A stretch of 64,000 nucleotides of DNA from Mesorhizobium sp. GTDB lineage: Bacteria; Pseudomonadota; Alphaproteobacteria; Rhizobiales; Rhizobiaceae. A model generated the notes under the pieces. It was not told where the DNA came from. It was given only the letters and a program-made list of their open reading frames with translations, and made no database searches. The DNA lies in assembly GCF_024710845.1 (NCBI RefSeq), contig NZ_JANJTZ010000068.1:16695-80694 (forward strand), read 5' to 3'. Below are positions 36,149 through 43,829 of the stretch, one piece after another. How positions within the stretch are numbered: position 1 is the first letter of the stretch; the number at the start of each line of letters is the position of its first letter. A program made the position numbers and the translations under genes.

Positions 36149-36508
36149 TCAGCTTCCCCTGTAGGTCGAGTAGCCGTAGGGCGAGATCAGCAACGGCACA
36201 TGGTAATGCGTCTCCTCGGCCATGCCGAAGCGGATCGGCACCTGGTCGAGAAACAGCGGATCGGGCAGGTCGATTCCCTGCGCGCGAAGGTAGTCGCCGG
36301 CCAGGAAGACCAGCTCATACTGTCCGGTCCTGAACTCCGCGCCTGCCAAAAGCGGCGCGTCGCAGCGGCCGTCCGCATTGGTCGTCACCGACTTGATCTT
36401 CTTGTGCGAATTGCCGCTCACCCGATACAGCAGGATTTCGAGCCCGGCGGCCGGCTTTCCCGTCGCCGTGTCGAGAACGTGGGTCGTCAGCTTTCCGCTG
36501 CCTGCCAT
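36149..36508 (-). CDS. uraH: 5-hydroxyisourate hydrolase
   Basis: A 119-residue transthyretin-like enzyme that hydrolyses 5-hydroxyisourate to OHCU, the step after urate hydroxylase. It has the family signature [17 protein letters not shown] at the N-terminus with the active-site His, the central GRCDAPLL with conserved Arg, [16 protein letters not shown] and the C-terminal YRGS that marks hydrolases as opposed to true transthyretins. No signal peptide, so it is cytoplasmic. ATG 36508 is used. It is divergent from the puuE-uraD fusion gene. Confidence 0.96.
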   Translation of the reverse strand: MAGSGKLTTHVLDTATGKPAAGLEILLYRVSGNSHKKIKSVTTNADGRCDAPLLAGAEFRTGQYELVFLAGDYLRAQGIDLPDPLFLDQVPIRFGMAEETHYHVPLLISPYGYSTYRGS

Positions 36509-36612
36509 TGGGTTCTGCCTCTTTGGTCGGCAAGCATGATGCATGCCTTATCATTGTGCGGCAATATGCCGGGATTCGGTAGGACTTCCCCGAACGCCTC
36601 GACACAAAGACT

Positions 36613-36626
36613 TTCAAAATTTTGAA
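36613..36626. promoter_or_regulatory. 14-bp perfect palindrome in the uraH/puuE divergent promoter
   Basis: TTCAAAATTTTGAA is fully self-complementary and lies about 70 bases upstream of the allantoinase fusion gene and 105 bases upstream of uraH. Its left part belongs to GACTTTCAAAA (36609-36619), which also occurs at 28767 in front of puuD-guaD. A shared purine-catabolism regulator site is plausible. Confidence 0.4.
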
Positions 36627-36693
36627 TGGGAATCGGTTCCAAGGCCTTTGATACTCTTTTCAGCGCGGCGCGAATGCCGCAGATCGGGGACAG

Positions 36694-38139
36694 ATGACAC
36701 AGCCAAAACGATATGTACGCGACATGCGCGGCTACGGGGCCACCCCGCCGGACCCGCAATGGCCGGGCAGCGCCCATGTCTGCGTCCAGTTCGTCGTCAA
36801 CTACGAGGAGGGTGGCGAGAACTCCATCCTGCACGGCGACGCCGCGTCGGAAGCCTTCCTGTCGGAAATCACCGGCGCGCAGCCCTGGCCCGGCAAGCGC
36901 CACTGGAACATGGAATCGCTCTACGAATACGGCGCCCGCGCCGGCTTCTGGCGCGTTCACCGCATTTTCACCGGGGCACAGGTTCCGGTCACCGTTTATG
37001 GTGTCGCCACCGCGCTCGCCCGTTCGCCCGACCAGGTCGCGGCGATGCAGTCGGCCGGCTGGGAGATTGCCTCCCACGGCCTGAAGTGGATCGACTACCG
37101 CGACACACCAGAGGACATCGAGCGCGCCCACATGGCCGAGGCGATCCGCCTCCACGCCGAGGTTACCGGCGAGCGGCCGCGCGGCTGGTATACCGGCCGC
37201 ACCTCGGTCAACACGGTGCGACTTGCGGCTGCCGAGGGCGGCTTCGACTACGTGTCGGACACGATGGACGACGACCTGCCCTACTGGCTCGACCATGACG
37301 GCCACGGCAACCCGATCCCGCCGCAGCTGATCCTGCCCTACACGCTCGACGCCAACGACATGCGGTTTGCGATCCAGGCGGGCTTCACCGAGGGCGAGCA
37401 GTTCTTCACCTATCTGCGCGACGCCTTCGACACGCACTACGCCGAGGGCAAGGCCGGCCGGCCGTCGATGATGAACATCGGCCTGCACTGCCGCCTAATC
37501 GGCCGACCGGGCCGCGCGGCGGCGCTGTGCAAGTTCATCGACTATGCCAAGGGCCACGAGAACGTCTGGTTCGCCCGCCGCATCGACATCGCCCGCCACT
37601 GGCGCGAGCAACATCCCTATCACCTGCCGGCGCTACGCCCCTCGCGCATGGGGCTCGACGATTTCGTCAACCGGTTCGGCTCAATCTTCGAGCATTCGCC
37701 CTGGGTCGCCGAGCGCGCCTTCTACCTCGAACTAGGGCCCGCGCACGATTCTGCCGGCGGGCTGCACAACGCGCTCTGCCGCGCCTTCCGCTCGGCGAGC
37801 GCAGACGAGCGGTTGGGCGTGCTGAAAGCGCATCCAGACCTCGCCGGCAAGCTTGCCGCCGCCAAACGCCTCACCGCTGAATCGAGCGCGGAACAGGCCT
37901 CCGCCGGTCTCGACGCGCTGACCGATGCCGAGCGCGAGACCTTCACGCAACTGAACGCCGACTATGTCGCGAAGTTCGGCTTCCCCTTCATCATCGCGGT
38001 GCGCGACAATACCAGGGCCTCGATCCTCGAAGCCTTCACGACACGCATCGCCAACAGTCGCGACGATGAATTCGCGACCGCCTGCCGACAGGTCGAGCGC
38101 ATCGCCTGGCACCGCCTGCGCGACATCCTGCCGGCATAG
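36694..38139 (+). CDS. Fused allantoinase (PuuE type) and OHCU decarboxylase
   Basis: A 481-residue bifunctional enzyme. Residues 1 to about 310 are a metal-independent, polysaccharide-deacetylase-fold allantoinase (PuuE): HVCVQFVVNYEEGGENSILHGD, GWEIASHGLKWIDYRD and GRPSMMNIGLHCRLIGRPGR. Residues about 320-481 are a UraD domain that decarboxylates OHCU to S-allantoin: FVNRFGSIFEHSPWVAERAF, LKAHPDLAGKLA with the catalytic His, and KFGFPFIIAVRDNTRASIL. One chain thus makes and opens allantoin. ATG 36694 begins a plus-strand operon with the ureidoglycine aminohydrolase, ureidoglycolate lyase and deaminase genes. Confidence 0.95.
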   Translation: MTQPKRYVRDMRGYGATPPDPQWPGSAHVCVQFVVNYEEGGENSILHGDAASEAFLSEITGAQPWPGKRHWNMESLYEYGARAGFWRVHRIFTGAQVPVTVYGVATALARSPDQVAAMQSAGWEIASHGLKWIDYRDTPEDIERAHMAEAIRLHAEVTGERPRGWYTGRTSVNTVRLAAAEGGFDYVSDTMDDDLPYWLDHDGHGNPIPPQLILPYTLDANDMRFAIQAGFTEGEQFFTYLRDAFDTHYAEGKAGRPSMMNIGLHCRLIGRPGRAAALCKFIDYAKGHENVWFARRIDIARHWREQHPYHLPALRPSRMGLDDFVNRFGSIFEHSPWVAERAFYLELGPAHDSAGGLHNALCRAFRSASADERLGVLKAHPDLAGKLAAAKRLTAESSAEQASAGLDALTDAERETFTQLNADYVAKFGFPFIIAVRDNTRASILEAFTTRIANSRDDEFATACRQVERIAWHRLRDILPA

Positions 38140-38149
38140 GAGAGAGATC

Positions 38150-38977
38150 ATGGCCGGACCGCAATATGTCGCCCCCCCGGGCGGGCACCCGCCGCAGACG
38201 GACCTGCTGACCGGACGCGCCGTTTTCACCGAGGCCTATGCGTTCATCCCGCGCGGCGTGATGCGCGACATCGTCACGTCCTACCTGCCGCACTGGTCGC
38301 GGACGATCGCCTGGATCATCGCCCGCCCTCTGTCCGGCTTTTCGGAAACCTTCACGCAATACGTGATGGACGTCTCGCCCGGCGGCGGTTCGGACCGGCC
38401 GGAGCCGGACGCAGGCGCCGAGGGCGTTCTCTTTCTGATGGACGGCGAGCTGACCGTCACGGTCGACGGCGCCGCGCACCGCATGCTGAAGGGCGGCTGG
38501 GCCTTCCTGCCGCCCGGCAGCGGCTGGACCGTCCGCAACACAGGCACGGTGCCGGCGCGCTTCCACTGGATCCGCAAGCTCTACGAACAGGTCGACGGGA
38601 TCGACATTCCCGGCCCGCTGTTCTTCAACGACCAGGACGTCGTGCCATTGTCCATGCCGGGCACTGCGGGCAAGTGGGCGACGACCCGTTTCGTCGACCC
38701 CGAGGACCTGCGCTATGACATGCACGTCAACATCGTCACCTTCGAGCCCGGCGCGGTCATTCCCTTCATGGAGACCCACGTCATGGAGCACGGGCTTTAC
38801 GTGCTGGAAGGCAAGGCGGTCTACAAGCTCAACCAGGACTGGGTCGAGGTCGAGGCGGGCGACTTCATGTGGCTGCGCGCCTTCTGCCCGCAGGCCTGCT
38901 ACGCCGGCGGACCAGGCAAGTTCCGCTATCTGCTCTACAAGGACGTCAACAGGCACCCGAAGCTGTGGCGGCGTTGA
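38150..38977 (+). CDS. uglH: (S)-ureidoglycine aminohydrolase, bicupin
   Basis: A 275-residue double-cupin enzyme that releases ammonia from (S)-ureidoglycine to give ureidoglycolate, using manganese. The two cupin units are at about residues 45-145 (GVLFLMDGELTVTVDG, WAFLPPGSGWTV) and 185-270 (FEPGAVIPFMETHVMEHGLYVLEG, with the metal-binding Glu/His residues). The family is often labelled allantoicase-like cupin YlbA. GGAGAGAGATC precedes ATG 38150, ten bases after the allantoinase fusion stop, so it is in the same operon. The allantoate amidohydrolase that should make its substrate is not in the window. Confidence 0.92.
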   Translation: MAGPQYVAPPGGHPPQTDLLTGRAVFTEAYAFIPRGVMRDIVTSYLPHWSRTIAWIIARPLSGFSETFTQYVMDVSPGGGSDRPEPDAGAEGVLFLMDGELTVTVDGAAHRMLKGGWAFLPPGSGWTVRNTGTVPARFHWIRKLYEQVDGIDIPGPLFFNDQDVVPLSMPGTAGKWATTRFVDPEDLRYDMHVNIVTFEPGAVIPFMETHVMEHGLYVLEGKAVYKLNQDWVEVEAGDFMWLRAFCPQACYAGGPGKFRYLLYKDVNRHPKLWRR

Positions 38978-39004
38978 TGATGGACGGTTTGGACGCAGTT
39001 TGCG

Positions 39005-39131
39005 CCCCCTCCACCATGCTTCGCATGGTCCCCCTCCCCCGTGAACGGGGGAGGATCTACGTCGAGGCCGGCCGCAGCCTTGGATCCTCCCCTGCGAAGC
39101 GAGGGAGGGGGACCGCCGGAGGCGGTGGAGC
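39005..39131. repeat. Composite palindromic intergenic repeat
   Basis: The ends (CCCCCTCCACC near 39005 and GGTGGAGCGGG near 39131) are mutually complementary. Inside are CCATGCTTCGCATGG, CTCCCCCGTGAACGGGGGAG and CTCCCCTGCGAAGCGAGGGAGGGGG. The element closely resembles the one at 55972 and lies inside the ureide operon between uglH and allA; its end contributes the GGAG near the allA start. Confidence 0.75.
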
Positions 39132-39143
39132 GGGCACTTGCTC

Positions 39144-39650
39144 ATGACCCGCACCCTCACCGCCCGCCCCCTCACCCGCGAAGCCTTCGCTCCCTTCGGC
39201 GACGTGCTCGATACCAACTGGCCGAACCACTACCCGATCAATGCCGGCAGGTGCGAGCGCTACCACGACCTTGCGACCGCCGAGGCGACCGGCACGGATG
39301 CCCGCGTCATCCTGTCGATCTTCCGCGGCACGCCCTATTCGTTTCCGCTCGAACTCAAGATGCTGGAGCGCCACCCGTTCGGCAGCCAGGCCTTCATGCC
39401 ACTGTCGCCGCACCCGTTCCTCGTCTTGGTCGCGCATGACGCGGCCGGCAAGCCGGGCGAGCCACAGGCCTTCGTCACCGCGCCCGGCCAAGGCGTGAAC
39501 TATCCGCGCAACTTGTGGCATGCCGTCCTGACCCCGATCGGCGAACCGCAGGATTTTCTCGTCGTCGACCGTGCGGGCGTCGAGAAGAACCTCGAAGAGC
39601 ACCATTTCGACGAACCCTGGACGATCCACCTCCCGAAGGATTTCGCATGA
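39144..39650 (+). CDS. allA: Ureidoglycolate lyase
   Basis: A 168-residue cupin-like enzyme that splits ureidoglycolate to glyoxylate and urea. Seen are the AllA opening RPLTREAFAPFGDVLD, the ILSIFRGTPYSFPLELKMLERHPFGSQAFMPL core, and the terminal GVNYPRNLWHAVLTPI with the conserved His. I use ATG 39144; an in-frame TTG at 39138 actually has the better spacing to the GGAG supplied by the repeat upstream, so translation may begin there. It overlaps the following deaminase gene by ATGA. Confidence 0.94.
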   Translation: MTRTLTARPLTREAFAPFGDVLDTNWPNHYPINAGRCERYHDLATAEATGTDARVILSIFRGTPYSFPLELKMLERHPFGSQAFMPLSPHPFLVLVAHDAAGKPGEPQAFVTAPGQGVNYPRNLWHAVLTPIGEPQDFLVVDRAGVEKNLEEHHFDEPWTIHLPKDFA

Positions 39651-40240
39651 GCAACGCAGCCCTGATCGAGCGGCTGCTCGATGTGATGGAGCACGACATC
39701 GTGCCGAAGACGGCGGCCGGCGTCGCCGCCGGCAACAAGCTGTTCGGCGCGGCGATCCTGCGCAAGGACGACCTCTCGGTGGTGATTGCCGAAACCAACA
39801 ACGAGATGGAGAACCCGCTCTGGCACGGCGAGGTCCACGCCCTGAAGCGCTTCTACGAACTGCCGAAGGAGGACCGGCCGCCGACCAAGGACTGCGTCTT
39901 CCTCGCCACCCACGAGCCCTGCTCGCTCTGCCTTTCGGCCATCACCTGGACCGGATTCGACAATTTCTACTACTTCTTCAGCCACGAGGATTCGCGCGAC
40001 GCCTTCGCCATTCCGCACGACCTGAGGATCCTGAAGGAGGTCTTCACCCTCGACCCGGGCGGCTACAACAAGGAGAACGCCTTCTGGACCGGCCGCTCGC
40101 TGCGCCGGATGATCGCGGCGTTGCCCGAGCCCGACCGCACCCGCCTCTCCGCCCGCGCCGACGCGCTGGCGGCGACTTACGATCGGCTCTCGGCAACCTA
40201 CCAGGCGCAGAAGCAGGACAACGACATTCCGCTGAACTAG
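39647..40240 (+). CDS. Zinc-dependent nucleobase/nucleoside deaminase-like protein
   Basis: A 197-residue protein of the cytidine-deaminase-like fold. The zinc site is WHGEVHAL (an HGE variant of the usual HAE, with the catalytic Glu) plus HEPCSLCLSAI for the two cysteine ligands. The C-terminal 80 residues are an extension not found in minimal deaminases. It is translationally coupled to allA, which ties it to purine or pyrimidine breakdown; guanine, cytosine or a pathway intermediate are possible substrates. A separate amidohydrolase-type guanine deaminase already exists at 26177, so guanine is less likely. Confidence 0.85.
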   Translation: MSNAALIERLLDVMEHDIVPKTAAGVAAGNKLFGAAILRKDDLSVVIAETNNEMENPLWHGEVHALKRFYELPKEDRPPTKDCVFLATHEPCSLCLSAITWTGFDNFYYFFSHEDSRDAFAIPHDLRILKEVFTLDPGGYNKENAFWTGRSLRRMIAALPEPDRTRLSARADALAATYDRLSATYQAQKQDNDIPLN

Positions 40241-40312
40241 GCGCCGTCGGCAACGGCGACTGCGCCCGCCCCGCTCCTCTGCCTGAAACGGCCCAGGCAG
40301 CAGGCGCCGCTC

Positions 40313-41470
40313 CTAGCGCATCAGTCCGGCAGCTCTCAGCGCATCCTCAATGATCTTCTTCACACCCGGCGAGTTGGCGGCCGAATCCGGGAAGAGAGGA
40401 GGCCGCTGGGTCGTGGCATCGGCCTTCGCCCTTTCGGCCGCGGGCGTGCGTAGTGACGGTCGCTCTCCTTTGGCCGCTGCGTCAGGCCTCAAGGGCGCGG
40501 GTTCGAGCTCGCTGACATCCGCGATGCCCCAGATGCGGGCGGTCTCCCGCGTCGAGGAGATGCCGACATCGAGCATGAACGGTCCTGGATTGCCGAGACC
40601 GTCACCTCCGAGCGGCGTGCCGTGGGCCATGCCCGCGATGATGTTCACCTCGATGGCCGCCAGTCCCTCGGCGTCGTGCCAGACATGTCGGGTATGGCGC
40701 CCCGATGCTTCGGAGCGCGTCGGGTGCTTTTCAAGCTGATGCACGCCTCGCCATTGGGCCGCCAAGGCCTCCGCATTGGCAAGAGCCACTGTCTGGTCGG
40801 CCGAACCGTGCCAGATAGATATCCTCGGCCACGGGCCTTCGTGCGTCGAAGCATCCTGGAGAAGCCGTTGCAGGTCTCCTTCCGAGGGGCCACCGTGACC
40901 ACGCATGCGGTCGAACGCCTCAGGTATCGTAGACGCGCTGCCGTAAGGTAGCCCGGCGATGATCGCACCGCCTGCGAACACTTCCGGGTAGCTGGCGAGC
41001 ATCGCCGAAGCCATCGCGCCGCCCGCAGAGAGCCCGGTTATGAAGATACGGTTCCGATCGAGGCCGTGTGTGGCGACCATCGTCTCGATCATCTCCCGGA
41101 TCGAGAGGGCCTCGCCCGAGCCGCGCCTGGTATCGCCAGCAAGGAACCAGTTGAAGCAGAGATTCGGATTGTTGGCCCTTTGCTGCTCGGGAAACAGGAG
41201 CGCGAAGCCGGCTTCGTCCGCGAGTTGCGACCAGCCGGAATGATGGTCGTAGCCGACCGCGGTCTGTGTGCAGCCGTGCAGCACGACGACGAGCGGAGCA
41301 CCTTTTTCTACACCGTCGGGGACGTGGAATCTGGCTGCCAGCGCGCCCGGATTGGTGCCGAAGCGGGCAAGGGTATGGAGACGGTCTGAGACGCCCGGGG
41401 TGGCGGCGTGAGGCGCAAGCCGCGCCTGCAGCGCGGCGAGCCGCGCGATCGTATCGGAAATTTTTCGCAA
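40313..41470 (-). CDS. PHB depolymerase-family esterase
   Basis: A 385-residue alpha/beta hydrolase of the poly(3-hydroxybutyrate) depolymerase (LpqC/esterase) group. It has the oxyanion motif LVVVLHGCTQTAVGYD, the lipase box GLSAGGAMAS with the nucleophilic serine, SIWHGSADQTV for the aspartate and NIIAGMAHGTPL for the histidine. The last 70 residues are a Pro/Ala-rich linker and a short helix (PGVKKIIEDALRAAGL). There is no signal peptide, so it should act on intracellular polymer or oligomers. The likely start is TTG 41470 after AGAAGGG; ATG 41545 is an alternative. A TGC-rich palindrome lies upstream. Confidence 0.87.
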   Translation of the reverse strand: MRKISDTIARLAALQARLAPHAATPGVSDRLHTLARFGTNPGALAARFHVPDGVEKGAPLVVVLHGCTQTAVGYDHHSGWSQLADEAGFALLFPEQQRANNPNLCFNWFLAGDTRRGSGEALSIREMIETMVATHGLDRNRIFITGLSAGGAMASAMLASYPEVFAGGAIIAGLPYGSASTIPEAFDRMRGHGGPSEGDLQRLLQDASTHEGPWPRISIWHGSADQTVALANAEALAAQWRGVHQLEKHPTRSEASGRHTRHVWHDAEGLAAIEVNIIAGMAHGTPLGGDGLGNPGPFMLDVGISSTRETARIWGIADVSELEPAPLRPDAAAKGERPSLRTPAAERAKADATTQRPPLFPDSAANSPGVKKIIEDALRAAGLMR

Positions 41471-41524
41471 TGGAGACGTCCCTTCTGTGACATCCGGGAT
41501 GGACGCAATCTCTGCAACGCAGCC

Positions 41525-41549
41525 GCAGCAATATCGTTGCTGCATTGCA
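41525..41549. promoter_or_regulatory. GCAGCAA-N5-TTGCTGC palindrome plus TGCATTGCA, candidate PhaR site
   Basis: A perfect 7-bp inverted repeat (41525-41531 and 41537-41543) runs directly into a second TGC-rich palindrome, TGCATTGCA (41541-41549), 55-80 bases upstream of the PHB depolymerase-family gene. PhaR repressors of polyhydroxyalkanoate genes are known to bind CTGC/GCAG and TGCA-rich palindromes, so the fit with the gene is good. Confidence 0.5.
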
Positions 41550-41668
41550 CAATAACAATGGAAGCGGACGGCCACACCTTTCGACGCCCCCTCATGCCGC
41601 GCGGGGAGCACCACCACATGTCGCATTCAGCCCTTGCCTCGCCGCGCGCCGCATAGTCGGATGCTGGC

Positions 41669-43669
41669 ATGAAGACCGTTACCTCCTTCCCCCGCGCGAT
41701 CGTCGAGCATTCAGACATGGCTATCGTCATGCCGGACGGCTGCCGGCTATCGGCGCGGGTGTGGATGCCGGCGGATGCGGCGGACGATCCCGTTCCCGCG
41801 ATCCTCGAGCACCTGCCCTATCGCAAGCGCGACGGCACCACCGCGCGCGACGAACTCACCCACCCCTACTTTGCTGGCCACGGCTACGCCTCGATTCGTG
41901 TCGACATGCGCGGCAACGGCGATTCCGACGGGCTGATGGAGGACGAATACACCGCGCAGGAGCTGCAGGACGCCTGCCACGTCATCGCCTGGGCCGCCGC
42001 CCAGCCGTGGTGCAATGGCAGGGTCGGCATGATGGGCATCTCCTGGGGCGGCTTCAATTCGCTCCAAGTCGCGGCTCTGCGCCCGCCCGCGCTCAAGGCC
42101 ATCATCACGCTCTGCTCGACCGTCGACCGCTATGCAGACGACATCCACTACAAGGGTGGCTGCCTGCTGAACGAAAACCTCGGCTGGGCGGCGAACATGC
42201 TGTCCTATTCGTCGCGACCACCGGATCCGGCGATTGTCGGAGAACGCTGGCGCGAGATGTGGCTGCAGCGGCTGGAGAACATGCCCTTCCTCGCCGAGAC
42301 CTGGTTCGCGCACCAGACCCGCGACGCCTACTGGAAGCACGGCTCGGTCTGCGAGGACTATTCCGCCATTGAGGCGGCGGTCCTTTCCATCGGCGGCTGG
42401 CACGACGGCTATCGCAACACGATCTCGCACCTGGTCGAGAACGTCTCCGCGCCGGTGAAGGGCATCGTCGGCCCCTGGATCCACAAATATCCGCACTTCG
42501 CCGCACCCAAGCCGGCAATCGGCTTCCTGCAGGAGGCCCTGCGCTGGTGGGACCACTGGCTAAAGCATATCGATACCGGCGTCGAGAACGATCCCGCGAT
42601 GCGGCTCTGGCTGATGGACAGCGTACGTCCCGCCTTCTGGCATCCGCAGCGCCCCGGCCGTTGGATCGCGGAGGCCGAATGGCCCTCAACCAAGATCGAG
42701 ACGCGGACGCTGCATCTCGCCGCGTTCGGCCTCGTCGCCGCTCCAACCGCCTTCGCACGCCTGATTGCCTCGCCGCAGGATTGCGGGCTCGCCACGGGCG
42801 AATACTTCCCGTTCAATTTCGGTCCCGAACTTCCCGGCGACCAGCGGCCCGACGACGCGCTGTCGGCCTGTTTCGACGGCGACGTCCTGACCGAGCCGCT
42901 GAATATCGTCGGCGCGCCAAGCATCGACCTGACATTCGCCTCCGATCGCAAACAGGCCAATCTCTGCGTGCGCCTGTGCGACGTCCATCCGGACGGAGCC
43001 TCGGAACTGATCTCCTACGGCGTCCTCAACCTGACTCACCGGCATTCGCACGAGTTCCCCGAACCGCTCGTCCCCGGCGAAGTGGCCACCACGACAGTCG
43101 TGCTCGATCAGTGCGCCTATCGCGTTCCTCCCGGCCATCGCCTGCGTGTGGCTGTCTCGACGGCCTACTGGCCTTCTATCTGGCCCTCGCCCGAGCCGGT
43201 CGAATTGACCCTCCTGGGGGGGAAGCTGTCCCTTCCGGTGCGCCCGTCGGCCGACAGCGATGAATGGAGCTTTCCCGAACCGGAAGCTGCGCCTCCTTGG
43301 AAGACCGAGGAACTGCGGCCCGCGTCTTCCGAGCGCCGGATCGAACGCGACCTCGAGTCAGGTCTCGTGACGGTGATCGTCGCCAACGATTTCGGCCAGG
43401 TGCGCGACCTCGGTCACGGCCTCGTCACCGGTTCGCGCATGTCGGAGCGCTGGACCATCCGGCCGGACGACCCGCTATCGGCGCGCGGGGAGATATGGTG
43501 GGAACAGACATTGAGCCGCGGCGACTGGTCGGTCCGCACCGAAGCCCGGTCGTCGATGCGGTCGGATGCGGGCAGCTTTCACCTGGCAGCCCGGCTGGAG
43601 GCATGGGAAGGCTCGGGCCGCGTATTCGAGCGGGATTTCGCGAACACGGTCGCACGCCAGCACCTGTAG
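41669..43669 (+). CDS. CocE/NonD family hydrolase (X-Pro dipeptidyl-peptidase S15 fold)
   Basis: A 666-residue serine hydrolase. The alpha/beta-hydrolase part has EHLPYRKRDGT, VRVDMRGNGDSDG-like IRVDMRGNGDSDG, the nucleophile elbow MMGISWGGFNS, the aspartate region IGGWHDGYRN and the histidine in VGPWIHKYPH. The C-terminal third is the jelly-roll X-Pro peptidase domain (LNIVGAPSIDLTFASDRKQ, PPGHRLRVAVSTAYWPSIWPSP). Such enzymes cleave acyl esters, amides or N-terminal dipeptides. It precedes a peptide-type ABC transporter in the same direction, so it may process the imported compound. No signal peptide is seen. Confidence 0.9.
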   Translation: MKTVTSFPRAIVEHSDMAIVMPDGCRLSARVWMPADAADDPVPAILEHLPYRKRDGTTARDELTHPYFAGHGYASIRVDMRGNGDSDGLMEDEYTAQELQDACHVIAWAAAQPWCNGRVGMMGISWGGFNSLQVAALRPPALKAIITLCSTVDRYADDIHYKGGCLLNENLGWAANMLSYSSRPPDPAIVGERWREMWLQRLENMPFLAETWFAHQTRDAYWKHGSVCEDYSAIEAAVLSIGGWHDGYRNTISHLVENVSAPVKGIVGPWIHKYPHFAAPKPAIGFLQEALRWWDHWLKHIDTGVENDPAMRLWLMDSVRPAFWHPQRPGRWIAEAEWPSTKIETRTLHLAAFGLVAAPTAFARLIASPQDCGLATGEYFPFNFGPELPGDQRPDDALSACFDGDVLTEPLNIVGAPSIDLTFASDRKQANLCVRLCDVHPDGASELISYGVLNLTHRHSHEFPEPLVPGEVATTTVVLDQCAYRVPPGHRLRVAVSTAYWPSIWPSPEPVELTLLGGKLSLPVRPSADSDEWSFPEPEAAPPWKTEELRPASSERRIERDLESGLVTVIVANDFGQVRDLGHGLVTGSRMSERWTIRPDDPLSARGEIWWEQTLSRGDWSVRTEARSSMRSDAGSFHLAARLEAWEGSGRVFERDFANTVARQHL

Positions 43670-43829
43670 CAATTGTTCCCGGGCGGAGCGTTTGTTTGCC
43701 TGCATTTATTTACGCCACGGAATGTCGCTTTCGGCCTTGCGATGGAAAACTATTCAGTCCCAATATCCCTGTCACAAAGAGGCCTTCTAAGTGGCCCTGG
43801 GGCAACACAATCCGAGTGAGGAGCTTACC

